From: Rhizobium sp.
GTDB lineage: Bacteria > Pseudomonadota > Gammaproteobacteria > Burkholderiales > Thiobacillaceae
Direction: 5' to 3'
DNA length: 64,000 nt
Assembly: GCA_019459285.1 (NCBI GenBank)
Contig: JAIBEL010000007.1
Location: 1 to 64,000, forward strand
Shown here: piece by piece, positions 47,930-60,097 of the stretch
How the letters are laid out: every line of letters begins with the position of its first letter
How positions within the stretch are numbered: the first letter of the stretch is position 1
Notes under the pieces: model-generated
The model's input: the letters and a program-made list of their open reading frames with translations, nothing else
Told to the model about the DNA's origin: nothing
Databases searched by the model: none
Translations under genes and position numbers: made by a program

Positions 47930-50623
47930 ATGAGCCATCCCGCACTTGAACGCGTTGCCCGCTGTTCACGTTATGGTCGTCGCCTGCTGACGGCACAACC
48001 GAACCTGGCAGAAACCGTGGCCGGCCAGCTGGGCCAGGCCTTCGGCCGGGCGGCCATGCGGGCCTTTCTCGCCGAGCCCGCCTGTACCGACGAAGCCGTC
48101 CTGCACCAGCGCCTGCGGCAATTGCGCCAGCGGGTGTGGCTGATCGTCACCGCGCGCGATCTGGCGGGCCAGGCCGATCTCGCCGAGGTGATGGCCACCT
48201 ACAGCACTCTGGCCGAGGTTTGCATTGCCGCCGCGCTCGACTTCCATCACGCCGAACTGGCCGCGCGCCACGGCGAGCCGCGCGACGAAAACGGTTCGCC
48301 GCAGCGTATGGTCGTGGTCGGCATGGGCAAGCTCGGCGGCTTTGAGCTCAACGTGTCGTCCGACATCGACCTCATCTACCTCTATCCCGAGGAAGGCGAG
48401 ACGGCGGCCGACGATCCGTCCGCCTCGATCCGTCCGCTTTCCAACCACGAATTCTTCATCCGCCTGGGGCGCAAGCTCGCCGCCGCGCTGGGAGAGAACA
48501 CCGCCGACGGCTACGTCTTCCGCGTCGACCTGCGGCTACGCCCGTGGGGCGAATCCGGCCCGTTCGCGATGGGCTATGCGATGCTGGAAGACTATCTGGT
48601 GGCCCAGGGGCGGCCGTGGGAGCGTTACGCCTGGATCAAGGCGCGCCCGCTCACCGGCAGCCGACACGACGAACTGATGCAGATCGTGCGGCCCTTCGTG
48701 TTCCGCAAATATCTCGATTTCGGCGCCTTCGCCGCGATCCGCGACCTGCACGTGCAGATCCGCCGCGAGGTCGCGCGTCGCGAAATGGCGCACAACGTCA
48801 AGCTGGGGCCGGGCGGCATCCGCGAGATCGAATTCACCGCGCAGGTGTTCCAGCTCATCCGTGGCGGCCAGATCGCCGCCCTGCAGCAGCAACCGACATT
48901 GGTCGTGCTGGACGCGCTGGTGAAGACAGGCCTCATGACTGCCGACGCGCAGCAGGAACTCGCGGCCGCCTACGATTTCCTGCGCCGGCTGGAACACCGC
49001 ATCCAGTACCTGGACGACGCGCAGACCCAGCTCCTGCCGGACGATGCCGAATCGCAGACCATGCTCGCCGAGGCGATGGGCTTCCCCGACTACGCCGCCA
49101 TGCTGACGGCGCTCGACCGCCATCGGAATAAAGTCACGCGTCATTTCGAGCAGGTGTTCGCTGCGCCGCAGACCGACCAGAACAGCCATCCACTGACTGC
49201 CGTGTGCTGCGGCACCGCAGACGCCGACGCCACCCAGGCGCTGCTGGAAAACGCCGGCTATGACGACCCGCCGCGCGTACTGGCGACGCTCGACGCCTTG
49301 CGCCAGAACACCGCGCGCCTCCCCGAATCGACGCAGCTCCGGCTCAACGCACTGCTGCCGCCTGCGCTCGAAGTCATCGGCGGCCAGACCGACCCGGCGG
49401 TCACGCTGGAGCGCTTCGCCGCGCTCATCCAGTCCGTTTCCCGGCGCGCCACCTATCTCGCGCTGCTGGCCGAATATCCCGCAGCGCTGCGCCAACTGGT
49501 ACGCCTGCTGGCGGCAAGCCCATGGGCCGCGCAGATGATCACACGGCAGCCGCAACTGCTGGACGAACTGATCGCGCCGCAACACCTGATGAGTACGCCC
49601 GACTGGACGCAGCTCGCCGCCCAGCTGCACGAGGAGCTGGATGCCCACCCTGGCGACACCGAAGCGCAGATGGATGCGCTGCGCCGCTTCAAGCAGGTGC
49701 AGACGCTGCACCTGCTCGCACAGGATGTGGCGGGGCGGCTGACACTGGAAGCGCTCTCCGACCACCTCTCCTATCTTGCCGACACGCTGTTGAACGAAAC
49801 CCTGGCACGCTGCTGGGCCGGCCTGAAGACGCGCCACCGCGACAAGCCGCGCTTCGCCATCGTCGGCTACGGCAAGCTCGGCGGCAAGGAACTCGGCTAC
49901 GCCTCCGACCTCGACCTGGTGTTCCTCTATGACGACGCCGACGAACGCGCGCAGGAAATCTACGCGCGGCTGGCGCAGCGCATCAACACCTGGCTCGGCA
50001 CGCTCACTTCGACCGGGATGCTGTATGAAACCGACCTGCGCCTGCGCCCGGACGGCGCCTCCGGCCTGCTGGTCAGCTCGACCGAGGCCTTCCGCGACTA
50101 CCAGTTGCACCACGCCTGGGTGTGGGAACACCAGGCGCTGACGCGCGCCCGTTTCGTGTGCGGCGACGCGGCAATCGGCGCACGCTTCGAGGCCCTGCGC
50201 CGCGAAGTGCTGAGCGCCCCGCGCGATGCCGCCAAACTGCGCGAGGACGTGCTGTCCATGCGCGAGAAAATGCGCGCCGGCCACGTCAACGACACCGACC
50301 TGTTCGACCTCAAGCACGACCGCGACGGCATCGTCGACGTCGAATTCTGCGTGCAGTATCTGGTGCTGCGGCATTGCGCCGGCCACCCCGAGCTCGCCGA
50401 CAACGTCGGCAATATCGCGTTGCTGCAGCGTGCGGGAACGGCCGGCCTGCTCCCGCCCGACCTTGCCCAGGCCGCCGCCGACGCCTACCGTGAATTGCGC
50501 CGCCAGCAACATGTGATCAAGCTCAGCGGGGCGGAATACGCCCGCGTGCCGCCCCATGCACTGGAAAGCGTACGCAATGCGGTCAACGGCTTATGGACGC
50601 AGGTCATGGATACGGCCGCCTGA
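47930..50623 (+). CDS. glnE: Bifunctional glutamine synthetase adenylyltransferase/deadenylylase
   Basis: An 897-residue enzyme that switches glutamine synthetase off and on in response to PII. Two nucleotidyltransferase domains are visible: [23 protein letters not shown] near 128-150 (deadenylylase) and [24 protein letters not shown] near 644-667 (adenylylase), each followed by a helical bundle. It is divergent from acs across 53 bases. Confidence 0.96.
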   Translation: MSHPALERVARCSRYGRRLLTAQPNLAETVAGQLGQAFGRAAMRAFLAEPACTDEAVLHQRLRQLRQRVWLIVTARDLAGQADLAEVMATYSTLAEVCIAAALDFHHAELAARHGEPRDENGSPQRMVVVGMGKLGGFELNVSSDIDLIYLYPEEGETAADDPSASIRPLSNHEFFIRLGRKLAAALGENTADGYVFRVDLRLRPWGESGPFAMGYAMLEDYLVAQGRPWERYAWIKARPLTGSRHDELMQIVRPFVFRKYLDFGAFAAIRDLHVQIRREVARREMAHNVKLGPGGIREIEFTAQVFQLIRGGQIAALQQQPTLVVLDALVKTGLMTADAQQELAAAYDFLRRLEHRIQYLDDAQTQLLPDDAESQTMLAEAMGFPDYAAMLTALDRHRNKVTRHFEQVFAAPQTDQNSHPLTAVCCGTADADATQALLENAGYDDPPRVLATLDALRQNTARLPESTQLRLNALLPPALEVIGGQTDPAVTLERFAALIQSVSRRATYLALLAEYPAALRQLVRLLAASPWAAQMITRQPQLLDELIAPQHLMSTPDWTQLAAQLHEELDAHPGDTEAQMDALRRFKQVQTLHLLAQDVAGRLTLEALSDHLSYLADTLLNETLARCWAGLKTRHRDKPRFAIVGYGKLGGKELGYASDLDLVFLYDDADERAQEIYARLAQRINTWLGTLTSTGMLYETDLRLRPDGASGLLVSSTEAFRDYQLHHAWVWEHQALTRARFVCGDAAIGARFEALRREVLSAPRDAAKLREDVLSMREKMRAGHVNDTDLFDLKHDRDGIVDVEFCVQYLVLRHCAGHPELADNVGNIALLQRAGTAGLLPPDLAQAAADAYRELRRQQHVIKLSGAEYARVPPHALESVRNAVNGLWTQVMDTAA

Positions 50624-50633
50624 CATTCCTGCC

Positions 50634-50644
50634 ATGATTATCAT
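50634..50644. promoter_or_regulatory. Palindrome upstream of marR gene
   Basis: ATGATTATCAT is a perfect 5+1+5 inverted repeat 25 bases before the TTG start of the MarR gene. It could be an autorepression operator, or part of a Fur-like site; both are inferred. Confidence 0.3.
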
Positions 50645-50668
50645 TTTTCCGTACCCGGAGATCGCATC

Positions 50669-51142
50669 TTGAACCCCAACGCCCTCGCCGCCAGGGAAGC
50701 CCTGCGCCAGTTCCGCGTGATTTTCGGCGCCGTGCGCCAGCATTTCCAGGCGGTTGAAAAAGCCTGCGGCGTCAGCGGAGCACAGATATGGGCCATGGCC
50801 GCGCTGCGACAGACGCCCGGCATGAAGGTGTCCGAACTGGCGCAGACCTTGTCGATCCATGCCTCCACCGCCAGCAATCTGCTCGACAAGATCGAGAAAT
50901 CAGGATTGATCCGGCGCGAACGCAATAGTGTGGACCAGCGCGTCGTGCGCCTGTATCTCACCGATGCCGGGGAAAAAGCACTGGGGAAGGCGCCGCAGCC
51001 GCTGACCGGCATCCTGACGCACGCCTTGGGACAGTTGCCGGATGAAGCCTTGTCCCGCCTCAACCAGGATCTGGCGACGCTGATCGCGCACATGGGCGAA
51101 GTCAACACGCAATACGCGCAAAAGCCCTTGTCGGAACTCTGA
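50669..51142 (+). CDS. MarR-family transcriptional regulator
   Basis: A 157-residue winged-helix regulator. The recognition region MKVSELAQTLSIHASTASNLLDKIEKSGLIRRERNSVDQRVVRLYLTDAGEKAL is complete. TTG start at 50669 has CGGAG eight bases upstream. It is convergent with the P-type ATPase gene, nine bases away. Ligand and targets unknown. Confidence 0.9.
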   Translation: MNPNALAAREALRQFRVIFGAVRQHFQAVEKACGVSGAQIWAMAALRQTPGMKVSELAQTLSIHASTASNLLDKIEKSGLIRRERNSVDQRVVRLYLTDAGEKALGKAPQPLTGILTHALGQLPDEALSRLNQDLATLIAHMGEVNTQYAQKPLSEL

Positions 51143-51150
51143 GCCCTCGA

Positions 51151-53793
51151 TTACTGGCTGGCGTACAGCCAGCCACGCCGCACCAGCGCCTTCTCGATCT
51201 CTACCCCGACGAACACCACCGATGACAGGGCCAGGCACGCGCCCAGCTCGCCCAGGCTCAGCGGCTCGGTCTTGAAGATGGGATTGAGCCAGGGCACATA
51301 GAGCACGGCCATCTGCAGGGCGAGCGTCAGCAGCAGGGCACCCGTCAACGCCGCGTTGGAGAGGACGCCCTGGGTAAACAGCGATTCGCGCTCGGAGCGG
51401 ATCGCCAGCACATGGCCCAGCTGCGACAGCGTGAGCACGGTGAACACCATGCTCTGCCAATGCGCCGAGCCGACGTGGATCGTCCAGGCCTGCGTCAGCA
51501 GCGACACGCCGCCCATCAGCAGCCCCACCCACAGGATGTGCTGCCACATGCCGTGCGCGAAGATGCTCTCCTTCGGCGGCCGCGGCGGGCGCTGCATGAC
51601 GTTGCGCTCGGCGCGCTCATTGGCGAGCGCCAGCCCCGGCAGGCCGTCGGTGACGAGGTTGATCCACAGGATGTGAATCGGCAGCAGCGGGATCGGCAGG
51701 CCCATGAAGGGCGCGAGGAAGATGGTCCAGATCTCGCCCGAGTTGCTCGTCATGGTGTATTTGACGAACTTGCGGATGTTGTCGAAGATGCGGCGGCCTT
51801 CGCGCACCGCATGCACGATGGTGGCGAAGTTGTCGTCGAGCAGCGTCATGTGGGCCGCCTCGCGCGCCACGTCGGTGCCACCCTTGCCCATGGCGACGCC
51901 GATGTCGGCCATTTTCAATGCGGGCGCGTCGTTCACCCCGTCGCCGGTCATGGCGACGAACTCGCCCTTGTCCTGCAGCGCCTGCACGATCTTGATCTTC
52001 TGTTCCGGGTTGATGCGGGCGTAGACCCGCACCGACTCCACCTCGCGCTCGAATTCCGCCAGCGACAACTGCGCCAGCTTGCTGCCGGTGAGCACCTTGC
52101 CACCGTCGCCGACGATGCCGAGCCTGCTTGCAATGGCGCGTGCGGTGGCCGGATGGTCGCCGGTGATCATCACCGGGATGATGCCCGCGGCCTTGCAGGC
52201 GGCCACCGCATCGGCCGCTTCCGGCCGCGGCGGGTCGATCAGGCCGGCCAGGCCGATGAAAGTGAGATCGGTTTCCAGCGTGGCCGCGTCGAGTGCCTCC
52301 GGCACGCGCGGCAGCCGCTTCAGGGCGAAGGCCAGTACGCGAAGTCCCTGCGCAGCCAGTTGTTCGGCTTCGTTGTGCAGCGCGATCCGATCGATGGCCG
52401 TCGTTCCGTTTCCGCCCAGCTGATCGCCGCACAGCGCCAGCACGCTCTCGGGCGCGCCCTTCACCAGCATGAGTACGGTATCGCCCTCGCGATGCAGCGT
52501 GCTCATGCGCGCGCGCTCGGAATCGAAGGGAAGCTCCGCCAGTCGCGGCAGCGTTTCCTGCCATTCATGCTTACTGAATCCGGCTGTCAGCGCAGCTTCG
52601 AGCAGCGCAGTCTCGGTGGGGTCGCCGGTCAATTTTCCGTCGACGTCGGCCATGGCGTCGTTGCACAGCGCCATGGCGAGCCCCAGTTCGTACCATGGCG
52701 ACGACTCGCCGCCGGGCAAGCCCGGACGGGTTTCGCCGGCGGCGAGTACGCAATCGACCTGCATGCGGTTCTGTGTCAGCGTGCCGGTCTTGTCAGAGCA
52801 GATGTAGGTGACCGAGCCGAGCGTCTCCACTGCGGGAAGTCGGCGGATCAGCGCGTTCTGCCGGACCAGGCGCGCCGCCCCCAGCGCGAGCGAAATGGTG
52901 ACCACAGCCGGCAGCGCCTCGGGAATGGCGGCAACCGCCAGGCTGACGGCGGTGAGCAGCATCACCAGCGGCGCTTCGCCGCGCAGCCAGCCGGCCACGA
53001 AGATGATGGCGCAGATCGCCAGCACCACCCATGCCAGATGCTGACCGAAACGTGCCAGGCGTTTTTGCAGCGGCGTCTTGCCGGATTCACCAGACAACAA
53101 CGCAGCGATTTTCCCCAGTTCGGTCTGCATGCCGGTGGCCACCACCAGACCGCGGGCGCGGCCGTAGGTGGCGATCGTGCCCTTGTACCCCAGATTGAGG
53201 CGATCGCCGAGCGGCAGCCCGGTTTCATGCAGCGGTACGAGTCGTTTGTCGACCGGCTGCGACTCGCCGGTGAGCGCGGACTCGTCGACCTTGAACGAGG
53301 CCAGTTCGGTCAGGCGCAGGTCGGCAGGCAGGATGTTGCCGGCCTCCAGTTCCACCAGATCGCCGGGCACCAGTTCCGTCGCATCAATCAGCGCGGGACG
53401 CCCATCACGGATCACGCGGGCCTGCGGACTGGCCATTTTCTTCAGCGCTGCCATGGCACGTTCGGCGCGGTATTCCTGGACGAAGCCGATGATGCCGTTG
53501 AGGAACACGATGACCACGATGGCGATAGCATCCTGCGGCTCGCCGATGACGCCGGCGATGACCGCGGCGGCGATCAGCACCAAAATCATGAAATCGGTGA
53601 ACTGCGACGCCAGCATGGCAAGCGGATGGCGGCGGCCGGTCTCGTGCAGGGTGTTGGGGCCTACCCGGCCAAGCTGCGATGCGGCGGCTTCGGCCGTCAA
53701 TCCCGCGTCCAGGTCGCTGTCGAGATGTGCGGCGACAGCCTCGCTGTCGAGGCAATGCCAGTGCCGGACCGGTTTGCCGCGATCAGTCGCCAT
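51151..53793 (-). CDS. Cation-transporting P-type ATPase (P2-type, probable Ca2+)
   Basis: An 880-residue pump. All P-type motifs are present: [10 protein letters not shown] (actuator), [13 protein letters not shown] with the phosphorylated Asp at about 330, [17 protein letters not shown] and [21 protein letters not shown]4 has IPEALP, as in Ca2+-type pumps, and the C-terminal cation-ATPase domain has four helices. The substrate is probably Ca2+ but could be Mg2+ or Na+. Its start overlaps the stop of the upstream small membrane protein by 11 bases. Confidence 0.92.
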   Translation of the reverse strand: MATDRGKPVRHWHCLDSEAVAAHLDSDLDAGLTAEAAASQLGRVGPNTLHETGRRHPLAMLASQFTDFMILVLIAAAVIAGVIGEPQDAIAIVVIVFLNGIIGFVQEYRAERAMAALKKMASPQARVIRDGRPALIDATELVPGDLVELEAGNILPADLRLTELASFKVDESALTGESQPVDKRLVPLHETGLPLGDRLNLGYKGTIATYGRARGLVVATGMQTELGKIAALLSGESGKTPLQKRLARFGQHLAWVVLAICAIIFVAGWLRGEAPLVMLLTAVSLAVAAIPEALPAVVTISLALGAARLVRQNALIRRLPAVETLGSVTYICSDKTGTLTQNRMQVDCVLAAGETRPGLPGGESSPWYELGLAMALCNDAMADVDGKLTGDPTETALLEAALTAGFSKHEWQETLPRLAELPFDSERARMSTLHREGDTVLMLVKGAPESVLALCGDQLGGNGTTAIDRIALHNEAEQLAAQGLRVLAFALKRLPRVPEALDAATLETDLTFIGLAGLIDPPRPEAADAVAACKAAGIIPVMITGDHPATARAIASRLGIVGDGGKVLTGSKLAQLSLAEFEREVESVRVYARINPEQKIKIVQALQDKGEFVAMTGDGVNDAPALKMADIGVAMGKGGTDVAREAAHMTLLDDNFATIVHAVREGRRIFDNIRKFVKYTMTSNSGEIWTIFLAPFMGLPIPLLPIHILWINLVTDGLPGLALANERAERNVMQRPPRPPKESIFAHGMWQHILWVGLLMGGVSLLTQAWTIHVGSAHWQSMVFTVLTLSQLGHVLAIRSERESLFTQGVLSNAALTGALLLTLALQMAVLYVPWLNPIFKTEPLSLGELGACLALSSVVFVGVEIEKALVRRGWLYASQ

Positions 53794-54100
53794 GCAAATA
53801 AAGGAAAAGCGTGTTCAACAGATAAATGACCAGCAACAGCAGGCTGATCCAGCTGACCGTGCGAAACACGCGCGAAGCGGGCCGCAACACCAGCCCAACC
53901 ACGGCCAGCCCGCTCATCATCATGGCGGAGAAGGCCGAGGCGGCATGGGTAAGGGACACATCGGCGAGCAGCGGGCCTGGCAGGTAGGCCAGGTCGTCGA
54001 TGGCGAGGATGTCGCCATAGCGCGAAAGCCTGACGCCCGCCACGCCGATCACGGCGAGGCAGGCGAAAAACGAAGCCCAGATGAATGCGATTTCCTGCAT
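53783..54100 (-). CDS. Small membrane protein coupled to the P-type ATPase
   Basis: A 105-residue protein with three hydrophobic segments: IAFIWASFFACLAVIGVAGV, HAASAFSAMMMSGLAVVGLVL and VSWISLLLLVIYLLNTLFLYL. I do not recognise it. It ends inside the start of the ATPase gene, so the two are probably translated together, and it may be an accessory subunit. Upstream start codons would give a basic, unlikely N-terminus. Confidence 0.65.
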   Translation of the reverse strand: MQEIAFIWASFFACLAVIGVAGVRLSRYGDILAIDDLAYLPGPLLADVSLTHAASAFSAMMMSGLAVVGLVLRPASRVFRTVSWISLLLLVIYLLNTLFLYLHGD

Positions 54101-54262
54101 AGCGCTTTTGATGCAGCCTCGAATCTGGCGACACCTCGAAACGAATACTCGGATTGCCTGGCGGTAACGGGTCAGGGCAATACCGGATATCCCGTGCCAC
54201 AACATACCTGCTACCGAATCCGCAGGGCATAGGACGCTTACAGCCGAAGGGTAGCATGATGG

Positions 54263-54706
54263 TTGCCTGCAATCGTCGATACATCGGGCATCGCCCGGAA
54301 CGCCGCGCAATATGGGCTCCCATTGCCGGAAAGCGAAGGAAGGATTCACGCTGCCGCACACGAAGCGATGGAGGCTTTCATCGGTACGTTGCGGGTGCCG
54401 GCCCGGCAGCTGACACCTCAATTCGTGCATGGCGCCGCCACACTACGCATTCTGGAACACGAGCAAACGATGGATGCCGACCTGATCGTGATGGGCAAGC
54501 ATGGGCAATCGGTGATGGAAGAACTGCTGCTCGGCAGCGTCACCCAGCACGTGCTGAAGCATTCCAGCAGCGACGTGCTGATGCAGGCCATACCGGCTAG
54601 GCAAAACCACACGGTGGCCCGTTTCGCGCCTCAGGACATTGCTTCCGACACTTCCTGCAGAAGCCGCAGCGGCGGTGCACTGCCGTCCTTGTGCTGCCCG
54701 GCATAG
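54263..54706 (+). pseudogene. Truncated universal stress protein (UspA family)
   Basis: The C-terminal half of a UspA domain is clear: DADLIVMGKHGQSVMEELLLGSVTQHVLKHSSSDVLM holds the GxxG-x9-G(S/T) nucleotide-binding motif. The first ~45 residues, with the ILVPxD strand, are missing, and nothing upstream restores them. After about 54606 the frame runs some 33 residues past the normal domain end and overlaps the convergent mscS-like gene, suggesting a lost stop. Probably a decayed copy. Confidence 0.65.
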
Positions 54707-55545
54707 ACGGTGAGATGCGGAAAGGGAATCTCGATGTCGGCGGCGTCGAATGCCTTCTTCAGGCGGTACAGGAATTCGCGCCGCACGCCCCACTGCTCCA
54801 GCGGCATCACCTTGAAGCGGCAGCGGATTACCACGGCCGAATCCGCCCATTGGTCGACGCCGGCGATTTCCAGGTCGTCGACAATCTTGCCGCCCAGTTC
54901 CGGATCGGCGCGCAAACCGGTCGCCACCTCGCGCATCAGGTCATAGACCTCATCGACGTCCTCGCGGTAGGCGACGCCGACGTCGATCACGGCATAGGCG
55001 AATCCGCGGCTGCGGTTGGTCACGGTATCGACGTGACCATTCGGGATGTAGTGCACACTGCCCTCGTAATCGCGCAAACGGATGTAGCGCAGGGTCATCT
55101 CCTCGACCAGCCCGCCCTTGCCGGCCACTTCCACTACGTCGCCCTGGCGGATCTGGTTTTCCAGCAGCAGGAACAGGCCGGTGAAATAATCCTTGACCAG
55201 GCTTTGCGCGCCGAAGCCGATGGCGATGCCCAGCACGCCGGCGGCAGCCAGGATGGGCGCGATCGAGATGCCGACCTCGCTCAGGACCAGCATGGCGGCG
55301 ACCAGTGTGACGACCACCAGGATGATGTAGCGAAACACCTGCTCCAGCGTATTGAGCCGCTTGATCCGCTCGGGGTCGCCGACATCGTGCTGCATGCGTC
55401 GCCGCAACCGTGCCACGGCCTTGCGCGCGACGCACAGGACCAGCCATGACAGCCCCAGGATGAGGAGGACATGCAGGGCGGTCACGACCAGTTCGCGCCA
55501 TTCCCCGAGATAGCCTACTGCCGTGTTCAGATAATCCGTAGGCAT
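54631..55545 (-). CDS. MscS-family mechanosensitive channel
   Basis: A 304-residue channel. Three N-terminal membrane segments end in the pore-lining LAAAGVLGIAIGFGAQSLVKDYFTGLFLLLENQIRQGDVVEV, the MscS signature. The beta domain and C-terminal alpha/beta domain are complete (FPHLTVYAG). It opens under membrane tension to release solutes. It starts five bases after the sucrose synthase stop, as the last gene of the sucrose operon, which makes it a plausible release valve for the solute the operon makes. Confidence 0.92.
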   Translation of the reverse strand: MPTDYLNTAVGYLGEWRELVVTALHVLLILGLSWLVLCVARKAVARLRRRMQHDVGDPERIKRLNTLEQVFRYIILVVVTLVAAMLVLSEVGISIAPILAAAGVLGIAIGFGAQSLVKDYFTGLFLLLENQIRQGDVVEVAGKGGLVEEMTLRYIRLRDYEGSVHYIPNGHVDTVTNRSRGFAYAVIDVGVAYREDVDEVYDLMREVATGLRADPELGGKIVDDLEIAGVDQWADSAVVIRCRFKVMPLEQWGVRREFLYRLKKAFDAADIEIPFPHLTVYAGQHKDGSAPPLRLLQEVSEAMS

Positions 55546-55550
55546 GAAAT

Positions 55551-57938
55551 TCAGTCTTTTCCTACTGCGCGCGCCAGCGGGCGAAACTGCAAATGGTGGA
55601 ACAGTTGCAGATAGCGACTGACCTCCCCGCGTTCCAGATTGCTGACGAATTTCCAGAAACCATAGATGCGCGACAGCGTCATCATGCGTTCGGCGTACAA
55701 CTGCCAGGTGTAGCGGGCGGCCACGCGCGCCAGCGATCCCTCGGAGATGCGCTGCCAGCGTGGCGGATCAACCGCGCACTGCTGCAGGAAATCGGCGATT
55801 GCCTCAGCGGCGGCCGCGCCCTCGTTGGGGTCGATGTGGAAACCCGACACGCCGTGCTGGATGATCTCGAGCGGCCCGCCGTAGCGCGTGGCGAACACCG
55901 GCAGGCCGGAGGCCATCGCCTCGATCAGGGTAAGACCGAAGGCTTCGAACAATGCGGGTTGGACGAATACGCCGCGCCGGTCGGCGACATGGCGATAGAG
56001 TTCGCCGGCCAGGTTCTTGTCGAGGCGGGTGCCCAGCCAGCGCATCCGTCCATCCAGCTGGTACTGGTCCATCAGTGCGTGCATGCGCGCGATCTCGGCC
56101 TTCTCCTCCTCGTCGGTCGAGGCCGCCGCATCGATGTAGCCGCCGACCACCAGCAGATTGGCGGCTTCGGCCAGACGCTCGCAGGCGCCGAACCACTCGC
56201 TCAGGCCGGTCAGGTTCTTGATGCGGTCGAGTCGCGCCATGGTGAAGATCAGGGGCCTGTCGGGGTCGGCGAACTGGCCGCGATATGGCACGCCGGGGTC
56301 AGGCGCATAGAGCAGGCGATCGATCTCGGGCATCAGCGAATGCAGACGCCGCGACGTGTCGGTGTAAGGGAAATAGATGTCGGCATCGGCACCCGGCGAC
56401 ACGATGTTGAACTTGGGATCGAACAGGTCGATGCCGTTGACCACGCGGTACAGCCCCGGCAGGGTATACGCACGGTAGCTTTCGTACTGCCCGATGCTGT
56501 GCGCCGTGCCGGCGATTTCCTGATAGGTGCTGGTGATGATGAAGTCGGCGTGGTTCATGCCGATCAGGTCCGCTGTGTACTGGCAGGCGAAATGGTAAGC
56601 CGCATCATTGTCTTCCCAGTACAGCGCCGAGTGCAGGTACTTGGTCTGTTCCAGCGCATGGGCAATGTTGCACTGGGTCACGCCGAGACGTTCCGACAGC
56701 AGGCTGGCGACCAGGTTACCGTCGGAGTAGTTGCCGATGATGAGGTCCGGGCGTCCGCCGAGCTGCGCGAGCGCTTCGCGTTCGACATGAACCGAAAAGG
56801 CTTCCAGATACGGCCAGATTTCAAAGCGCGACACCCATTGCCGCACGATCTCGCCGTTGGGATGGTGGAACGGTACCCGCACGATCCAGGCATGGTCCGT
56901 GCCCTGAATCTTTTCCAGCGGCATATTGCAGGTGGTGCCGTCCGATTCGGGAATCAGACGGGTCACGACGACGATCTTCGGATCGACCTGCACGCCCTGG
57001 ATCGCCATGCGGTCGCGCATCTCGTGCTCGAGCGCGCGCACCTGATCGAGGATATAGACCACCTGGCCCCCGGTGTCGGGACGCCCCAATACATTGTCCT
57101 GGCCGAAATAGCCATGCGGCGACAAAATCAGCAGACGCGAGATCATCGGGATGCGTGCCAGGAACGCTTCCAGCGCGGTGGGCGATGGAGCCTCCAGGAT
57201 ATCGACCAGCAGGCCCATGGTTTCGCTGGTCCGTGCCGCCGTGGCGCCCCAGCCAGGTTCGAAGCCCAGCCGGCCGAGCGCGGCCGCCAGATCGGCCCAC
57301 GGCGTGTCGGGGTCGCGCGCTTCGAGCTGCTGCAAGGCCGCACGCAAGGCAGCACGCAAGGCAGCCACGTCGCCGAGGTGGGGCGCCAGCATCAGCTGCT
57401 GGCCGTCGATCGAGTGCATGCGCAGGAAATTCAGCATCCGCGCGTGCCCCACCTCGGGCCGGGTGAACATCGCGCTCGCCAGATGCCGGTTGAGATGCAG
57501 CACGCCCTGCCCGATCGAACGCGTTTCCTGCAGCCGCGGCACATGGCGGCCAAAGGGTTCAAAGTCGATTTCCAGCACGCTGTCACCGTCGTTCGGCGGT
57601 TTCACGAACAGCTCCTTGGACGCGAGGAATTCGCTCACCGACACGCTTTCCGGCACCAGCTGTTCCTGATGCATGCGCAGGTAACGCCAGCGCCCGGCCC
57701 CTTCGCGCAATGCGAAATAGGCCCAGGGATGCTGGAACACACCCTCCTGGAAATGGCGCACGGCCTGTTGCAGCGGCGTGCCGTCGAGCGAACTGGCGGA
57801 TTCCGTCGCCAGGGTGTCGAGCACGTGACACAGGTCGCTTTGCAGCAACAGCACGCGGTTCTCGGCAAAGCAGCGGCGCAGGAAGGCATCCACCGGATCT
57901 CGGTGATCCGTCGTCCAGGTTTTCAATGCGTCGATCAT
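55551..57938 (-). CDS. Sucrose synthase
   Basis: A 795-residue GT-B glycosyltransferase that reversibly makes sucrose and UDP from UDP-glucose and fructose. The N-terminal ~250 residues are the sucrose-synthase regulatory region, then [32 protein letters not shown] (substrate loop), [15 protein letters not shown] and TSTYQEIAG. The donor-site glutamates lie in [28 protein letters not shown]. Length matches plant and cyanobacterial SuSy. ATG at 57938 has AGGAGG just upstream and overlaps the preceding gene by 4 bases. Confidence 0.93.
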   Translation of the reverse strand: MIDALKTWTTDHRDPVDAFLRRCFAENRVLLLQSDLCHVLDTLATESASSLDGTPLQQAVRHFQEGVFQHPWAYFALREGAGRWRYLRMHQEQLVPESVSVSEFLASKELFVKPPNDGDSVLEIDFEPFGRHVPRLQETRSIGQGVLHLNRHLASAMFTRPEVGHARMLNFLRMHSIDGQQLMLAPHLGDVAALRAALRAALQQLEARDPDTPWADLAAALGRLGFEPGWGATAARTSETMGLLVDILEAPSPTALEAFLARIPMISRLLILSPHGYFGQDNVLGRPDTGGQVVYILDQVRALEHEMRDRMAIQGVQVDPKIVVVTRLIPESDGTTCNMPLEKIQGTDHAWIVRVPFHHPNGEIVRQWVSRFEIWPYLEAFSVHVEREALAQLGGRPDLIIGNYSDGNLVASLLSERLGVTQCNIAHALEQTKYLHSALYWEDNDAAYHFACQYTADLIGMNHADFIITSTYQEIAGTAHSIGQYESYRAYTLPGLYRVVNGIDLFDPKFNIVSPGADADIYFPYTDTSRRLHSLMPEIDRLLYAPDPGVPYRGQFADPDRPLIFTMARLDRIKNLTGLSEWFGACERLAEAANLLVVGGYIDAAASTDEEEKAEIARMHALMDQYQLDGRMRWLGTRLDKNLAGELYRHVADRRGVFVQPALFEAFGLTLIEAMASGLPVFATRYGGPLEIIQHGVSGFHIDPNEGAAAAEAIADFLQQCAVDPPRWQRISEGSLARVAARYTWQLYAERMMTLSRIYGFWKFVSNLERGEVSRYLQLFHHLQFRPLARAVGKD

Positions 57939-60097
57939 GCCGCCTCCTGCTGTAAAGTCGGCGCCGGGCTGCAGGCAAACCCGTAATGCGCCATGCCTTC
58001 GAGAATGCCGGATGCGCTGGGCGTCCCGGCGAAATAGATCTGTTCCAGCCCGCGCAGCTTTTCCAGTTCGGGACTGTGGTTGGACACCACCACGGCCTGC
58101 GTGTCCCCGACCAGCATTTCCAGGTCGTTGCCGGAGTCGCCCGCCACCAGGAAGGCGCGCAGCGGCAATCCCCATTTATAGGCCAGATAGCGGATGGCCT
58201 GCCCCTTGGATGCGCGGACCGGCAACACGTCGAGGAAGACATCGTGCGAATGGATCAGGTTGGCATGCAGCCCTGCCTGGCGTAGCAGCGCCTTGAGTTC
58301 GCGCAAGGTCGGTGCCGTGTCCGGGTCGGCGTTGAAGCTCAGTTTGAAATCGCTTTGCTGATCGTCGGATTGCGGGGTCAGCCCGGGCAGGCCCGTGAAC
58401 AGCGAAGCCACGGCATCGCGCCGCCACAGATGCTGGATGTGGCGGCGCCATCCGCTATCGGGACGGATCTCGGGACCGTAATGGATTTCACTGCCGACCG
58501 CGGTGATCAGCACATCGGGTAGCGGGACACGCGACTGCCGCAACACCTCGATCGCGCTCGACAGGTGGCGCCCGGTCGCCACGCCGAAACCAAAGCCGCG
58601 CGGCTGCGTGCGAAGTACGCGAATCAGGGCGTCGAGGCCGGCACGGTCGCCCAGCAAGGTGTTATCGATGTCGCTCACCAGCATGCGCCGCACATAGGGC
58701 ATGAGACGGGCCGCCGGACGGTGCACTGCGCGTTCGCGCCGCACCTGTTTGCGACTGCGGCGGATCACCCGGTCGATCGCCTTGAGGTATTTCTCGACAT
58801 GGGCATTCCATGTGTAGTGACGTGCCACGCCGCTGATGCCACGCCGCGCATAGCGCTGCCAGGTACGGACATCCGACATCACTTCGAGCAGGCCGCGCGC
58901 GATGTCCGTACTGTCGAGAGGATCGACCAGCACGCCGTTTTCGCAATGCGCAATGATGTCCGGTGGGCCGCCATCGCGGGTGGCGACCACCGGCAGGCCG
59001 CTCGCTGCCGCTTCGATCAGGGTCAGGCCGAAGGGCTCGGTCAACGCCGGATTGACGAACACGCCACGGCGTTGTGCCGCCAACCGGTAGAGCGCAGGAA
59101 TATCGTCCGACTGATGCTGTTTGGGCAGCGCCACGCTGCCCCACAGGTCGTATCGGTCGACATCGAGCAACAGATCCTTCAGTACGTCCGCCTGGGCTTC
59201 ATCCAGATTGCGAATGTCGTCACGATTGCCGGCCACGATGGCGAGATTGGCACGTGTGCGCAATTCGGGCGATTCGCCATAGGCCGCCACCAGCCGCTGC
59301 AGGTTCTTGCGCATTTCGGGCCGACAGATGGCGAGGATGAGCGGTTTCTTCGGCTGCGTGAAAAAACGGTCGACCAGCGCCGGCACCTGCAAGGGAATCG
59401 GCTCGCGGCCAGGCGGTGCGAAACGCGACGTATCGGTGCCGGGCGGAATCACCGCCATCCGTGCCGGGTGGTGGTTTTCATACAATCCATACTGCTCGCT
59501 GCTTTCCTGCGCGGTACTGGTGACCACCAGGGCGGCATGTTCGAGCACCTCCTCTTCCGCAGCAATGCGGCGGCCGAAGTTGAACTGGCGGTCGATTGTC
59601 TGCGCCTTGCGGCCATGGTCGAGCAGGCGCTGGCGCTTGCAGCGTCCGAGCGAATGGCCGGTGTGCACCAGCGGGATGCCCAGCAGCTGCGACAGATGCA
59701 CGCCGACGTAGCCGGCGTCGGCGTAATGGCTGTGGATGACATCGGGCAGGCGTGGCTGCTGGCGCAGATAGCTGAGGGTGCGGTCGACGAGCTGATCGAG
59801 GTGGTTCCACAAGCTTTCCTTGCGCAGATAGCGTCTCGGCCCGCAGGGCAGCCGCACCAGTCGCGCACACTCGCCCAGCGCTTCGCCCGGCACGGCATAG
59901 TCCGGCGACACCGTGGCATCGTCGACCAGACGCGTGACCACGTCGACCTGTTCGATCCGGGGATGGCGCCCCAGCGCCCGCGCGAGCTCGATCACGTACA
60001 GGGTCTGGCCGCCGGTATCGGCGTCGCGCCCCAGTTCCAGGTCATGCCCGCGCATCAGCCCATGCACGCTCACCATCAGGACATACAGATCACGCAC
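57935..60097 (-). CDS. Sucrose-phosphate synthase/phosphatase (bifunctional)
   Basis: A 720-residue fusion. The GT-B domain (about 1-460) opens [35 protein letters not shown] and has the donor-site [27 protein letters not shown]. The C-terminal HAD phosphatase (about 475-715) has nucleophile [10 protein letters not shown] and [10 protein letters not shown]. It makes sucrose 6-phosphate and then sucrose. GTG start follows GGAGGTGAT and overlaps the fructokinase stop by 8 bases. Gene order with fructokinase and sucrose synthase supports one operon. Confidence 0.92.
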   Translation of the reverse strand: MRDLYVLMVSVHGLMRGHDLELGRDADTGGQTLYVIELARALGRHPRIEQVDVVTRLVDDATVSPDYAVPGEALGECARLVRLPCGPRRYLRKESLWNHLDQLVDRTLSYLRQQPRLPDVIHSHYADAGYVGVHLSQLLGIPLVHTGHSLGRCKRQRLLDHGRKAQTIDRQFNFGRRIAAEEEVLEHAALVVTSTAQESSEQYGLYENHHPARMAVIPPGTDTSRFAPPGREPIPLQVPALVDRFFTQPKKPLILAICRPEMRKNLQRLVAAYGESPELRTRANLAIVAGNRDDIRNLDEAQADVLKDLLLDVDRYDLWGSVALPKQHQSDDIPALYRLAAQRRGVFVNPALTEPFGLTLIEAAASGLPVVATRDGGPPDIIAHCENGVLVDPLDSTDIARGLLEVMSDVRTWQRYARRGISGVARHYTWNAHVEKYLKAIDRVIRRSRKQVRRERAVHRPAARLMPYVRRMLVSDIDNTLLGDRAGLDALIRVLRTQPRGFGFGVATGRHLSSAIEVLRQSRVPLPDVLITAVGSEIHYGPEIRPDSGWRRHIQHLWRRDAVASLFTGLPGLTPQSDDQQSDFKLSFNADPDTAPTLRELKALLRQAGLHANLIHSHDVFLDVLPVRASKGQAIRYLAYKWGLPLRAFLVAGDSGNDLEMLVGDTQAVVVSNHSPELEKLRGLEQIYFAGTPSASGILEGMAHYGFACSPAPTLQQEAA

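Noticed and set aside
48536-50557. 673-codon minus-strand frame
   Set aside because: Antisense to glnE, whose two nucleotidyltransferase motifs are clear.
51412-53829. 805-codon open frame on the plus strand
   Set aside because: It lies antisense to the P-type ATPase, which has every family motif. The antisense translation is His/Arg/Gln-rich and has no recognisable domain.
55593-57986. 797-codon plus-strand frame
   Set aside because: Antisense to sucrose synthase; low-complexity composition and no domain.
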